Positions 17,060 through 26,613 are shown, counted from the first letter of the stretch. The stretch is 64,000 nt of DNA from an uncultured Bacteroidia bacterium (GCA_902788175.1 CADAJF010000002.1:36479-100478), one strand, 5' to 3'. Notes: generated by a model from the letters alone, not told the origin. Program-made: numbers and translations.

Positions 17060-20000
17060 TTAGTTGAACAGATACTTGAGGCCGATGGAGGCATACCAGC
17101 ACTGGCCGATGCTGCGGCTGTGGGTCCAGCGGACAGAGTCTCCGCTGATGGAAGCGGGCGTGGAGAAGGTGGCATAACCCTGGGCGTCCACGCCTTCATA
17201 CTTGAGGATGCGGGCCTCTGAAGGAAGGGCGGAGTTCCAGTACTTGGCGACGCCCCAGCTGCTGTTGAACATGTTCAGCAGGTTCTTGATGTCGAAGCTC
17301 AGCTGCAGGGTGTTCCTGGTCTGGCCGATCTTCACGGTGAAGTCGTGCTTGTAGCTGAGGTCCACGCGGTGCACCCAGGGGCTGTATACGCTGTAAGCCT
17401 CGGCATACTGGCCCTGGTGCTTGCTCAGGTAAGGATCGCTGTGGACAAAGTCCATGAAACGGGTTTCATCGTCCTTGGAAACGAAGCGGAACTGGCCGCT
17501 GGAAACCTGCTCATCCGTGGGGATGTAGAGGGCATCGTAGTTGTAGCCGTCACTGTTCATGTCGTTGGCCATCATGTAGGAGTAGTTGGCGCCGCCCCTC
17601 CAGGCCTCATAGATGAAGCTGTAGTGGTTGCCGCTCTTGTCGTGATGGGTAGCGGAAGCGACGATACGGTCCGGGGTCACGTACTGGGAGTTGTGCAGGC
17701 CGATGTAATTGGGACCCTCTGCGGTGGGAACATAGGTGAAGGCAGACTCGGCAGCGGAGCCGGGCATACCGGTGATTTCCTTGTTCACGGTGTGGGCATA
17801 GGAAGCGGTAAGGGTGAGGCTCTCGACAGGCTGGGCAGTGAGCTGGACGTTGGCGCTCCAGCCATAGCCCTTGGAAGTGTTCTCCAGGACAAAGGCCTTG
17901 GTGCCGGTGCGATAGCCTGCAGGATAGATGGGACGGTTGTCGACGCCGTTGAAACGGGCGAAACCACCCACATTCGGGATAGACCAGTCAGAGATGGCTA
18001 CAGCATTGATGGTCTTGTTGAAAATACCTTCGGCGGTGAGGGTGAGCGGGAAGGAGACCGGGATGGCCCAGTCAAAGGCCAGGGAGGTCTTCCACACCTG
18101 CGGCATCTTGAACTTGGGATCCACGCCGTTGACGGCAGAAGGAACGGTGCCGTCCTCAGGTTTCACGGTAGTAGGATAACCCAGGGTCTGAAGCTTGTTC
18201 AGGAGGGCTTCCACGGTGGCCTTGCCGTTGGCATCGGTGACCAGTCCACCGGCGAACTCGTCCATGGTGAAGCCCATCTTCTTGGCATTGGCGGCATTGA
18301 TCTGGGCCTGATACTGCACCAGACCGCCGTTGGTGGGCATATTGGTGAAGAACACCAGGGGCAGACGGCCGCTGAACAGGCCGGTACCGCCACGGATCTT
18401 CAGGCTGCGGGTGCCGAATACATCCCAGGTGAAGCCCACGCGAGGGGAAACGGTAAGCTTGGCGGTGGGCCACTTGCCGGTGTCGATGTTGGTTTCCTCG
18501 TAGTTCTTGGCCTTGGGATAGTATTTGAGGTCATAGATGGCGTTGTTGGTCATGAGGTCGCTGTTGTTGAACAGCAGGGCGTCCAGACGCAGGCCGTAGG
18601 TGAGCTTGAAGCGGTCGGTGGCGTTCCACTCGTCCTGGGCATAGATGCCGCCTTTGTAGAAGCGGACACGGGCTGCGGGGGCTTTTTCGCCGTCATAGCC
18701 GTAAGTCAGGCAGACAACTTCGGGAGTGGCGCCGTTCATAAAGTCGCTCACGGATTCATAGCGATAGTAGCCGGTACCATTACGCATGTACTGGTTGTCG
18801 GCCATCTGGTACTCGAAGTTCACGCCTCCGGTAATCTTGTGGCGGCCCATGTAGTAGGTGAGGTCGTCCTTGACGTTGGCCACGGTGTTGTGAACGGCAT
18901 TGTTCCAGGTGAAGAGTTCATAACCCAGGGCCATATAGATGTTGGAACCGACGCCGTCCCCCATCAGGTCACCGTCTTTGATATCGATGTGCGGGAACTC
19001 ATCGGAGCCGGAACCACGGATGTCGTCCAGCTTGGAGTAGGTGGCCAGGAACTGGTTGGAGAGGTTGTCCGTGAGGCGGCTGTTCAGGTCCAGGGACCAG
19101 GTGTGCACCAGGTTCTTCATGGAGTACATGGTGTTGGCGAAGGACATGGAGGACTTGGACATACGGCCGTCCACCATACGGGTGCCGCCGTCCATGGAAG
19201 AAGCGTTGGGGCTGTTCCAGATGTTGTTGAGGGTATAATTGTAGCGCAAGGCCAGTTTGTGCTTCTGGCTGATGTTCCAGTCCAGGCGGGCCAGGATCTT
19301 GGCGTTGGACTCATCGGCCGGGAAGTCCGTCCAGGAGCCGGTGACGTAGCCATATTTGTCCTTGACGAATTCTGAAACCTTCTGGAGGTCTGCGTTGGTG
19401 GTGCGGGAGATGAAGTTGTCGGGGTCTGCCACGCCGTTGGAGGAGCCTCTCCAGCGGTTTACGATGGTGGGCTTGACATTGTACTCCGCGTTGACAAAGA
19501 AGAACAGCTTGTTCTTGATGATGGGACCGCCCAGGGTGAAACCGTAGGTGGTGCTGCGGTCCTTGGCGCGGGCTCCGGCAATCTGCTCACCGTCCACGGT
19601 GTCACCGCGAAGATTCTCATTGCGGTGGTACACATAGGCCGTTCCCTTGAAGGTGTTGGTACCCGACTTGGTGATGGCGTTCACGCCGCCGCCGATGAAG
19701 TTGGTCTGGCGGACGTCATAGGGGCTGATGACCACCTGGAGCTCCTCGATGGCATCGATGGAGATGGGGTTGCCGCCGCCGGGGAGGTTTTCACTGAGAC
19801 CGAAGTTGTTGTTGAAGTTGGCGCCGTCCACGGTGAAGTTGGCGGTACGGCCGTCGGAGCCGGCGAAGCTCATGCCGTTACCGCCGTAGGGAGACAGACG
19901 GGTCACGTCCGTGATGCTGCGGCTGACGGTGGGCACAGCCTCAATCTGGCGGCTGTTGATGTTGGTGACGGAACCCGTCTTTTCCTGGGCGGCGAACTTG

Positions 20001-20383
20001 GAGGTGGCATCGGCCACAATCACCGTGCCCTCCAGGAATTCGCTGGATTCTGCAATCTTGGCGTTCAGGCTGTAGGTTTCGGCCAGCTGGAGAGTGACAC
20101 CCGTGTAGGTGGACTCCTGGTAACCCAGGCAGGAAAAATCTACCTTGTAAGGACCGCCGGGACGCATACCCTGAATGGTATAACGGCCTTCAGCGTTGGT
20201 GACGGCGCCGTAGATGGTACCGGAGGGCTCATGCAGAGCCACCACGGCCGCGCCGATGACAGGTTCGCCGCTCTGGTCCACCACGCGGCCGGAAAGGGCG
20301 GAGGTGGTCACCTGAGCATAGGCTACACTGCCCGCAATCAGCGTAGCGAATGCGAGCAGAAGGCTTTTAAAAGCGTTTCTCAT
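17060..20383 (-). CDS. Oar-like TonB-dependent receptor
   Basis: A 1107-residue outer-membrane transporter. After the signal peptide comes a CarboxypepD_reg domain (LSGRVVDQSGEPVIGAAVVAL), then the plug (SFAGSDGRTANFTVDGANFNNNFG, YDVRQTNFIGGGVNAITKSGTN) and a large barrel. This belongs to the Oar-like group rather than to the SusC glycan group, and its usual ligands are often peptides or proteins. It has a divergent paralog at 20579-23863 with a near-identical beginning. The downstream lipoprotein gene is in the same operon. The -7 box lies about 50 bp upstream. Confidence 0.88.
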   Translation of the reverse strand: MRNAFKSLLLAFATLIAGSVAYAQVTTSALSGRVVDQSGEPVIGAAVVALHEPSGTIYGAVTNAEGRYTIQGMRPGGPYKVDFSCLGYQESTYTGVTLQLAETYSLNAKIAESSEFLEGTVIVADATSKFAAQEKTGSVTNINSRQIEAVPTVSRSITDVTRLSPYGGNGMSFAGSDGRTANFTVDGANFNNNFGLSENLPGGGNPISIDAIEELQVVISPYDVRQTNFIGGGVNAITKSGTNTFKGTAYVYHRNENLRGDTVDGEQIAGARAKDRSTTYGFTLGGPIIKNKLFFFVNAEYNVKPTIVNRWRGSSNGVADPDNFISRTTNADLQKVSEFVKDKYGYVTGSWTDFPADESNAKILARLDWNISQKHKLALRYNYTLNNIWNSPNASSMDGGTRMVDGRMSKSSMSFANTMYSMKNLVHTWSLDLNSRLTDNLSNQFLATYSKLDDIRGSGSDEFPHIDIKDGDLMGDGVGSNIYMALGYELFTWNNAVHNTVANVKDDLTYYMGRHKITGGVNFEYQMADNQYMRNGTGYYRYESVSDFMNGATPEVVCLTYGYDGEKAPAARVRFYKGGIYAQDEWNATDRFKLTYGLRLDALLFNNSDLMTNNAIYDLKYYPKAKNYEETNIDTGKWPTAKLTVSPRVGFTWDVFGTRSLKIRGGTGLFSGRLPLVFFTNMPTNGGLVQYQAQINAANAKKMGFTMDEFAGGLVTDANGKATVEALLNKLQTLGYPTTVKPEDGTVPSAVNGVDPKFKMPQVWKTSLAFDWAIPVSFPLTLTAEGIFNKTINAVAISDWSIPNVGGFARFNGVDNRPIYPAGYRTGTKAFVLENTSKGYGWSANVQLTAQPVESLTLTASYAHTVNKEITGMPGSAAESAFTYVPTAEGPNYIGLHNSQYVTPDRIVASATHHDKSGNHYSFIYEAWRGGANYSYMMANDMNSDGYNYDALYIPTDEQVSSGQFRFVSKDDETRFMDFVHSDPYLSKHQGQYAEAYSVYSPWVHRVDLSYKHDFTVKIGQTRNTLQLSFDIKNLLNMFNSSWGVAKYWNSALPSEARILKYEGVDAQGYATFSTPASISGDSVRWTHSRSIGQCWYASIGLKYLFN

Positions 20384-20430
20384 AAAAGAATGAAATAAAA
20401 TATTGATGTCCTAGTGTCTTTTTAAAGATA

Positions 20431-20466
20431 CAAATATACTGCTTTTTTTGAGATTTGGAAGCAAAA
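20431..20466 (-). promoter_or_regulatory. Promoter of the minus-strand TonB-dependent receptor operon
   Basis: On the minus strand TTTTG (20462-20466) and TATATTTG (20431-20438) are spaced by 23 nt, slightly longer than the usual 19-21. Confidence 0.5.
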
Positions 20467-20518
20467 TTATTCTCAAAATCTAGTCAAATAAAGATACCGT
20501 TATTTTCAATAAAAGTTG

Positions 20519-20526
20519 TATCTTTG
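20519..20526 (+). promoter_or_regulatory. -7 promoter element of the plus-strand TonB-dependent receptor gene
   Basis: TATCTTTG matches TAnnTTTG exactly, 52 bp before the start codon. The expected -33 position (about 20495-20500) has no clear TTG. Confidence 0.5.
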
Positions 20527-20578
20527 CGTCCGCCTTCCTAAAGAAAGAATAGCTATCAATATTTATTACAAACATTGT

Positions 20579-23500
20579 ATGAAAAACGCTTTTAAAAGCT
20601 TTTTGCTCGTTGGCATTTTGATGCTTTCGGGTATGGTTGCCCATGCACAGGTGACCACGGCCTCTCTTGGTGGACAAATAGCTGACAACAAGGGGGAAAC
20701 CATAATCGGTGCTGCCGTTCTGGCCACCCACACTCCTTCCGGTACCACCTATGGTGCCGTGACCAACGCTGACGGACGTTACACCATCCAGGGCATGCGT
20801 ACCGGCGGCCCGTATGTGGTAGAAATCTCCTGCCTGGGTTACCAGACCGTCCGCTTCACGGACATCAAACTCGCTCTCGGTGAGAACTATGTTCTAGACG
20901 GCAACTTAGCCGACGACGTAGAGGCCCTGATGGAGGCTGTGGTGATTGCTACGCCCGCTTCCCGTTTCGCTGCCACCAAGACCGGCGCCTCAACGAACGT
21001 GAGCAACGACGAAATGATGGCCCTGCCCAACAGCGACCGCAGCATCAGCGCCCTCACCAAGCTGAGCCCTTATGCTTCCGGCATGAGTTTCGCCGGTTCC
21101 GACGGCCGCAGCACCAATTTCACCGTGGACGGTGCCAACCTGAACAACAACTTCGGCCTGTCGGCCAACCTGCCCGGAGGCGGCACCCCCATTTCCCTGG
21201 ACGCCATCGAAGAGGTGCAGCTGGTGGTGGCCCCCTATGACGTGCGTCAGTCCAACTTCGTGGGCGGCGGTATCAACGCTATCACCAAGTCCGGTACCAA
21301 CACCTTCAAGGGCACTGCCTATGCTTATTACAGCGACGAAGGTACCCGCGGAAACAAGCTCATGGGCGAGCGCATCGGAGACCGCACCTTCGAGCAGAAC
21401 AAAATCTGGGGGTTCACTTTGGGCGGCCCCATCGTCAAGAACAAGCTCTTTTTCTTCGTGAACTTCGAAATGCAGAAGAAGCCGGAGCAGACTATCCAGG
21501 ACCAAACCAAGGATAGCGGCAAAATTGCCACGTTGAACAAGATTGCCGAAAAGCTCCGCACACAATACAAGTACGAGCCCGGTTCTTTCACCGACTACCC
21601 CGGCGGCACAGACAACATGAAGATTCTTGCCCGCGTGGACTGGAACATTTCCCAGAACCACAAGCTGAGCCTCCGTTACAACAATACCACCAACAAGTAC
21701 TGGTATGCCCCCAACGGCAACTCCTGCGACGACAACTTCCGCAACAAGAGTTATAACCGTGCCAGCAAGGTGTCCCAGCCGTTCTCCAACAACATGTACA
21801 GCCAGCAGAACAACGTCTGGTCTGTTGCCGGAGAACTCAACAGCCGCTTCTCCAACAGCGTGAGCAACCGCTTCATCGCCACTTTCACCAACATCAACGA
21901 CCAGCGCGGTTCCAACTCCAGCTACTTCCCGCATATCGACATCATGACCGACGGAGACATCTCCACCGGCAACTTCATCCCCTATTCTTCCCTGGGTTAC
22001 GAGCTCTTCACCTACAACAACGGTGTGCTCAACAATGTGCTCAACATCCAGGACAACCTGACCTTGTATCTGGGCTCACACACCGTAACCGCCGGCGTCA
22101 GCTTCGAGAACCAGAATGCCCGCAATTCCTACATGCGCAACGGTACCGGCTATTACCGCTTCGCCAGCGCCGAGGATTTTCTTAACGGTAATCTGCCGCT
22201 TTCCTTCGTCTACACTTACGGCAACAACGGCGTGGGTAGTCCGGCCGGCGTTGTGGATTACAACCAGTATGGTGCTTATCTGCAGGATGAATGGAACATC
22301 ACCTCCCGCTTCAAACTCAGCTACGGCCTCCGCGCAGACATGTTGGCCTTCAACGACAAAGCTCTCATGACCAACAATGCCATCAAAGCTATTGATTACG
22401 GCGGTAAGAGCATCGATACCGGCAAGTGGCCCCGCACCCGTGTACAGGTGTCTCCCCGCGTTGGTTTTAACTGGGATGTCCAGGGAGACAAGACCTTTGT
22501 TCTGCGCGGCGGTACCGGCCTGTTCCAGGGACGTCTCCCGCTGGTGTTCTTCACCAACATGCCGCAGAACGCCGGTATGATCCAGACCACCGTGAAGTAC
22601 TCTTCCAGCATCAAGAACGGTGAGGTTGTGTATTCCGACGACGTACTGGCTGCCCTTACCAAGCTGAATGGCGGAAAGACCACCGGAGGAACCCTGGTCA
22701 CCAACAATGACGATTATATCAACATCCTGGGGCTCAACACCAACGTTACTCCCGAACAGGGACAAATCGGCAAGAGTGCCGACATCAACGGCGTGGATCC
22801 CGAATTCCGTATGCCGCAGATATGGAAGACCTCCCTGGCGATGGACTGGACCCTTCCCGTCTCCTTCCCCTTCGTCCTCACAGCCGAAGGCATGTTCAAC
22901 AAGACCATTTGGGGAACGCGCCTCGTGAACTGGAACATCGATGAGAGCAAGCTCACCGGCCACTTCTCTGGCCCCGACCAGCGCATCAAGTATCCGGACA
23001 ACTACACTTACGGCACCAACAATGCCTACGTACTCACCAATACCAACAAGGGCTATGGTTACATTTTCAACCTCACGGCCAAGCTTACACCAGCCCGCAA
23101 CCTCAACCTCACTGCAGCATACACCCATACCGAATCCAAGGAGATTTCCGGTATGCCCGGATCAGCCGCTTCCTCGGCTTACCAGGGCCTGTCTTCCGTG
23201 GACGGTCCCAACTTCCTGACCGTAGCCCGCAGCCAGTATGTGGTTCCTGACAAGATTTCCCTCAATGCCAGCTACTACCTGGAGTCCCAGGGCCTGCACT
23301 TCGACCTCTATTACAGCGGAGCCTCCGGCTATGGAAACAGCTACACTTATTCCAATGACATGAACGGTGACGGCCTGGGCCAGGATTTGATGTACATTCC
23401 CGCCAACAAGGCCGAACTCAACTTCAAGACGGACGCCGACCGTGACGCCTTCTGGGCTTTCCTGGAGCAAGACAAGTATCTGTCCAGCCACAAGGGCCAG

Positions 23501-23863
23501 TATGCCGAGGCCTATGCCGCCCGTTCTCCCTGGGTACACCGCTTCGACCTTCATATCGCCAAGGATTTCAGGTTCAATATCGGGAGCACCAAGCACAATA
23601 TTCAGGTGAGCGCTTCCATCGACAACATTGGCAACATGTTTAACAGCAGCTGGGGCGTGCACGCGCTGGATTGCTATTCTACCGGTACCAACGCCGGCTC
23701 CATCAGCCCGCTCAAGTACGAAGGCGTGGATGCTTCCAATAAGCCTGTTTTCTCCATGAACAAAGTGGATGGCGCCTATCCTACCCAGACCTATACCAAA
23801 TACCTGAATAAGACCTACGAGTGCTGGCAGGTTCTCCTCGGCATCAAGTACTTCTTCAACTAA
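20579..23863 (+). CDS. Oar-like TonB-dependent receptor, paralog
   Basis: A 1094-residue outer-membrane transporter starting MKNAFKSFLLVGILMLSG, at the ATG that begins the signal peptide. The domain order is the same as in the divergent gene: CarboxypepD_reg (LGGQIADNKGETIIGAAVLATH), plug (SFAGSDGRSTNFTVDGANLNNNFG, YDVRQSNFVGGGINAITKSGTN), barrel. The two share long identical stretches and clearly arose by duplication, then diverged in the barrel. It stands alone on the plus strand. A 20-bp perfect inverted repeat lies 36 bp after the stop and may act as terminator. Confidence 0.88.
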   Translation: MKNAFKSFLLVGILMLSGMVAHAQVTTASLGGQIADNKGETIIGAAVLATHTPSGTTYGAVTNADGRYTIQGMRTGGPYVVEISCLGYQTVRFTDIKLALGENYVLDGNLADDVEALMEAVVIATPASRFAATKTGASTNVSNDEMMALPNSDRSISALTKLSPYASGMSFAGSDGRSTNFTVDGANLNNNFGLSANLPGGGTPISLDAIEEVQLVVAPYDVRQSNFVGGGINAITKSGTNTFKGTAYAYYSDEGTRGNKLMGERIGDRTFEQNKIWGFTLGGPIVKNKLFFFVNFEMQKKPEQTIQDQTKDSGKIATLNKIAEKLRTQYKYEPGSFTDYPGGTDNMKILARVDWNISQNHKLSLRYNNTTNKYWYAPNGNSCDDNFRNKSYNRASKVSQPFSNNMYSQQNNVWSVAGELNSRFSNSVSNRFIATFTNINDQRGSNSSYFPHIDIMTDGDISTGNFIPYSSLGYELFTYNNGVLNNVLNIQDNLTLYLGSHTVTAGVSFENQNARNSYMRNGTGYYRFASAEDFLNGNLPLSFVYTYGNNGVGSPAGVVDYNQYGAYLQDEWNITSRFKLSYGLRADMLAFNDKALMTNNAIKAIDYGGKSIDTGKWPRTRVQVSPRVGFNWDVQGDKTFVLRGGTGLFQGRLPLVFFTNMPQNAGMIQTTVKYSSSIKNGEVVYSDDVLAALTKLNGGKTTGGTLVTNNDDYINILGLNTNVTPEQGQIGKSADINGVDPEFRMPQIWKTSLAMDWTLPVSFPFVLTAEGMFNKTIWGTRLVNWNIDESKLTGHFSGPDQRIKYPDNYTYGTNNAYVLTNTNKGYGYIFNLTAKLTPARNLNLTAAYTHTESKEISGMPGSAASSAYQGLSSVDGPNFLTVARSQYVVPDKISLNASYYLESQGLHFDLYYSGASGYGNSYTYSNDMNGDGLGQDLMYIPANKAELNFKTDADRDAFWAFLEQDKYLSSHKGQYAEAYAARSPWVHRFDLHIAKDFRFNIGSTKHNIQVSASIDNIGNMFNSSWGVHALDCYSTGTNAGSISPLKYEGVDASNKPVFSMNKVDGAYPTQTYTKYLNKTYECWQVLLGIKYFFN

Positions 23864-23899
23864 GGTATTGTCCTGTCACTACAAGGGGCTGACTCAAAG

Positions 23900-23947
23900 T
23901 GACATGAACCCCGAAAGTTTTTTGTCTAACTTTCGGGGTTCATGTCA
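23900..23947. repeat. Perfect 20-bp inverted repeat after the TonB-dependent receptor gene
   Basis: TGACATGAACCCCGAAAGTT and its exact complement flank an eight-base loop (ttttgtct). It could form a very stable hairpin and end transcription, but there is no T-run directly after it on either strand. Its perfection makes a protein-binding or mobile-element role possible as well. Confidence 0.7.
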
Positions 23948-24138
23948 TTGGTCTCTTTTTCGGGCCAGGTCCTTTTTCAGGTGGCACACCTGGCCCGCCA
24001 ATAATGCTTTCCGTGGCCTGTGAGGCGTTTTATGCGGGCGAGGTCCCCCACCCCGGAATGGGACCTGGCCCGCAGCGGGGTTTCGCTATCGTTGAAAAGA
24101 GCCGAAGACTAGGAGGCGGACGAATAACCTTGCAAAGA
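23948..24138. repeat. Palindrome-rich non-coding spacer
   Basis: No credible gene is seen here. CGGGCCAGGTCC (23961-23972) has two inverted partners: ACCTGGCCCG (23988-23997) and GGACCTGGCCCG (24061-24072). An ATG at 24004 is in frame with the next gene, but the sequence up to 24186 does not look like protein and precedes a good promoter. The spacer may be the edge of an inserted element. Confidence 0.45.
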
Positions 24139-24170
24139 TTTGCATCGGCATTCGCATTCAATTATCTTTG
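24139..24170 (+). promoter_or_regulatory. Promoter of the BRO-family gene
   Basis: TTTG (24139-24142), a 20-nt spacer and TATCTTTG (24163-24170) match the Bacteroidetes consensus exactly. The predicted transcript starts only about 10 nt before ATG 24187, which fixes that start. Confidence 0.7.
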
Positions 24171-24186
24171 CAGAAAACGCTACGCT

Positions 24187-25056
24187 ATGTCTGAAATTGA
24201 AAGAATACAACTTTTTGAGCAGAAAAAGATTCGAACCGCCTGGGACGAAGAGAAGCAGGAATGGTTCTTCTCCATCGTTGATGTTTGCGGGGTGCTGACG
24301 GAAAGCAAGGATTATAATACAGCCAGGAAGTACTGGGCCAAATTAAAGGAGAGGCTTATTGCTGAAGGAAACGAGTTGGTGACAAATTGTCTCCAACTGA
24401 AAATGGTGTCTCCAAAAGATGGAAAACGTTATAACACCGATGTGGCAGATATGCAAGGAATGTTCCGTATCATCCAGTCCATCCCCTCCAAGAAGGCCGA
24501 ACCCATCAAAGTGTGGATGGCCACCGTTGCCGCAGAGCGCATCAACCAGGCCATAGATCCAGAACGTAGCATAGACCAGGCAATCGCAGACTACCGCCGC
24601 CTGGGCTATTCCGAGGCTTGGATTACCCGCCGCATCAAAACCATCGAAATCCGCAAAGGCCTCACCGACGAATGGAAGCGGGGCGGCGTGACCAAAGAGG
24701 TTGATTTTGCCTTCCTCACGGACTTAATGTCCAAAACTTGGAGCGATATGACCACTCGGGAATACAAGAGCTTCAAAGGCCTTACCAAAGAGAATCTCCG
24801 TGACAACATGACCAACATGGAACTGCTGTTGAACTCATTGGCCGAAGAAGCCGCCACCCAGCTCAGCAAAGAACGCAACCCGGAAGGCCTGCGCGAGAAT
24901 GCCGGAGTTGCCAAAGAAGGCGCCGAAGTTGCCAGAAACGCCCGTGAAGACTTTGAGAGGCGTATCGGCCACAGCATCATCTCGCCGGAAAAGGCCATCG
25001 ACCACATCCAGTCTCCGGAACAGCTCCCGTTCTCTAAGCCAGAAGAACAAAGCTGA
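24187..25056 (+). CDS. BRO-N domain (phage antirepressor-like) protein
   Basis: A 289-residue protein. Its N-terminal 110 residues, RIQLFEQKKIRTAWDEEKQEWFFSIVDVCGVLTES with a later KRYNTDVADMQGMFRIIQSIPS, match the BRO-N domain of prophage antirepressors and related chromosomal proteins. The C-terminal part is helical and charged (ERRIGHSIISPEKAIDHI near the end), with no known catalytic site. These proteins probably bind DNA. The chromosomal copies are often solitary and found near mobile or defence regions. It has its own promoter and follows a palindrome-rich spacer, so horizontal acquisition is likely. Its target is unknown. Confidence 0.7.
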   Translation: MSEIERIQLFEQKKIRTAWDEEKQEWFFSIVDVCGVLTESKDYNTARKYWAKLKERLIAEGNELVTNCLQLKMVSPKDGKRYNTDVADMQGMFRIIQSIPSKKAEPIKVWMATVAAERINQAIDPERSIDQAIADYRRLGYSEAWITRRIKTIEIRKGLTDEWKRGGVTKEVDFAFLTDLMSKTWSDMTTREYKSFKGLTKENLRDNMTNMELLLNSLAEEAATQLSKERNPEGLRENAGVAKEGAEVARNAREDFERRIGHSIISPEKAIDHIQSPEQLPFSKPEEQS

Positions 25057-25059
25057 CGC

Positions 25060-25090
25060 AAAAAAACCGTCCACCCCGGAGGATGGACGG
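25060..25090 (-). terminator. Terminator of metK
   Basis: CCGTCCA (25067-25073) and TGGACGG (25084-25090) form the stem. On the minus strand the hairpin is followed by seven T. It lies 11 bp after the metK stop. Confidence 0.8.
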
Positions 25091-25101
25091 CAAGGCTGCT
25101 T

Positions 25102-26415
25102 CTACAGGCCGAAGGCCTTCTTTACGGCGGGCACGCTGTCCAGCTTTTCCCAGCCGAAGAACTGCACTATCTTGTGCTTTCCCTGGACCGTGACGGCCTG
25201 GGTGTAGGGCTTGCGGCCCATGTGGCCATAGGCGGCGGTAGGAGCGTAGATGGGATTCTTCAGGTCAAAACGACGGATGATGCCGGCCGGGGTAAGATCA
25301 AAGAGGATCTTCACCTTTTCTGCAATCTGACCATCTGAGAGGCCGTTTTTGGCTGTGCCGTACGTATCCACGAACACGCTCACGGGCTGGGCTACGCCTA
25401 TGGCATAGGCCAGCTGCACCAGGCACTCGTCGGCCACGCCGGCCGCCACCAGGTTCTTGGCGATGTAGCGGGCCGCATAGGCGGCGCTGCGGTCCACCTT
25501 GGAAGGGTCTTTGCCTGAGAAGGCGCCGCCGCCGTGCGCACCCTTGCCGCCATAGGTATCCACAATGATTTTGCGACCGGTGAGGCCGGTATCCCCGTGC
25601 GGGCCGCCGATCACGAACTTCCCGGTGGGGTTCACATGCAGGATGAAACTGTGGATGAGACTGGCCGTTTCCTCGCTTAGTTTCTCTTTCAGGCGGGGAA
25701 GGACTATGGTTTCCACGTCAAAGCGGATTTTGCTTTGCATGGCGGCATCCACGGTGGCCTGGCCAAACTGCTTCACGGCATCCACGTAAGAAATCCGGCC
25801 CAGTCTTCCGGGGACGAATTCGTCGTGCTGGGTGCTCAGGACGATGGTATGCACCTTCACGGGCTTATGCGTAGTTCCGTCGTATTCGATGGTAAACTGG
25901 CTCTTGGCGTCGGGCCTGAGGTAGGGCATCAGGTGAAGCTCGTTGTGGCGGATATCGGCAAGGACTTCCAGCAGCTTGTGGCTCAGGTACAGCGGGAGGG
26001 GCATGTAGTCTTCCGTGTCGCGGCAGGCATAGCCGAACATCATGCCCTGGTCGCCGGCACCCTGCTCTTCCCCATGGCCGCGCTCTACGCCGCGGTTGAT
26101 GTCTGCGCTTTGCTCGTGCAGGGCGCTCAGGACGCCACAGCTGGAAGCGTCGAACATATAATCGGCCTTGGTATAGCCGATTTTCCGGATGGTGTCGCGC
26201 ACCGTGCCCTGGATGTCCACGTAGGCCTCGGCCTTCACTTCGCCCATCACCACCACCATGCCGGTGGAGCAGAAACTCTCGCAGGCCACCTTTGCCTCCG
26301 GATCCTGCATCAGGAACTGGTCCAGGATGGCGTCGGAAATCTGGTCCGCCACTTTGTCGGGGTGCCCTTCGCTCACCGACTCACTAGTAAATAAATAATT
26401 GGTTTTCATTGCCAT
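25102..26415 (-). CDS. metK: S-adenosylmethionine synthetase
   Basis: A 437-residue cytoplasmic enzyme making SAM from methionine and ATP. Signatures: [17 protein letters not shown] at the start, [12 protein letters not shown], then [26 protein letters not shown]. The start is set at ATG 26415 (MAMKTNYLF), with GAGGG about 8 nt upstream; ATG 26409 is the alternative. The mRNA has a leader of about 130 nt holding a SAM-II riboswitch and a hairpin with seven T, so the product very probably represses its own gene. A good promoter lies just past the stop of the VanX-like gene, making metK its own transcription unit. Confidence 0.97.
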   Translation of the reverse strand: MAMKTNYLFTSESVSEGHPDKVADQISDAILDQFLMQDPEAKVACESFCSTGMVVVMGEVKAEAYVDIQGTVRDTIRKIGYTKADYMFDASSCGVLSALHEQSADINRGVERGHGEEQGAGDQGMMFGYACRDTEDYMPLPLYLSHKLLEVLADIRHNELHLMPYLRPDAKSQFTIEYDGTTHKPVKVHTIVLSTQHDEFVPGRLGRISYVDAVKQFGQATVDAAMQSKIRFDVETIVLPRLKEKLSEETASLIHSFILHVNPTGKFVIGGPHGDTGLTGRKIIVDTYGGKGAHGGGAFSGKDPSKVDRSAAYAARYIAKNLVAAGVADECLVQLAYAIGVAQPVSVFVDTYGTAKNGLSDGQIAEKVKILFDLTPAGIIRRFDLKNPIYAPTAAYGHMGRKPYTQAVTVQGKHKIVQFFGWEKLDSVPAVKKAFGL

Positions 26416-26431
26416 AAGTTTACCCTCGCAC

Positions 26432-26467
26432 AAAAAAATTAGCCCCGGGCAAATATGCGGAGGCTAA
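26432..26467 (-). terminator. Terminator-like hairpin in the metK leader (attenuator)
   Basis: On the minus strand TTAGCC-(T)-CCG pairs with CGGGGCTAA, nine pairs with one bulge, and is followed by seven T (complement of 26432-26438). It lies between the SAM-II aptamer and the start codon, as an expression platform would. Confidence 0.6.
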
Positions 26468-26489
26468 AAACACAAAACACTGATATGAA

Positions 26490-26545
26490 ATGTAATTTTA
26501 GCATTTTTTAACGTGGTTGCAAGCAATCCAAATCTATCCACATAT
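26490..26545 (-). promoter_or_regulatory. SAM-II riboswitch upstream of metK
   Basis: Read on the minus strand, TGTGG and CCACG form the P1 stem. The loop contains GATTT-N7-TTGCA with the same spacing as in known SAM-II aptamers as I recall them, and GCTAAAA (complement 26496-26502) closes the pseudoknot region. SAM-II elements are known from Alphaproteobacteria and Bacteroidetes upstream of methionine and SAM genes. The predicted transcript starts about six nt before it. Confidence 0.75.
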
Positions 26546-26555
26546 TTTGGGACGG

Positions 26556-26587
26556 CAAAGGTAGAAAAAAAAGGGGACACTTGCAAA
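26556..26587 (-). promoter_or_regulatory. metK promoter
   Basis: On the minus strand TTTG (26584-26587), a 20-nt spacer and TACCTTTG (26556-26563) match the Bacteroidetes consensus. It starts 27 bp past the stop of the upstream dipeptidase gene in the direction of transcription. Confidence 0.75.
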
Positions 26588-26613
26588 CTTTGAGAATCAT
26601 TTCAAAACAGATT

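Noticed and set aside
20363-20599. Inverted repeat formed by the starts of the two divergent TonB receptor genes, as a possible invertible promoter
   Set aside because: The arms (20363-20383 and 20579-20599) are coding for nearly the same signal peptide and are explained by gene duplication. No recombinase gene is nearby.
24004-24186. N-terminal extension of the BRO-family protein from ATG 24004
   Set aside because: The translated stretch has no protein character, it runs through palindromes, and a consensus promoter lies at 24139-24170, just before ATG 24187.
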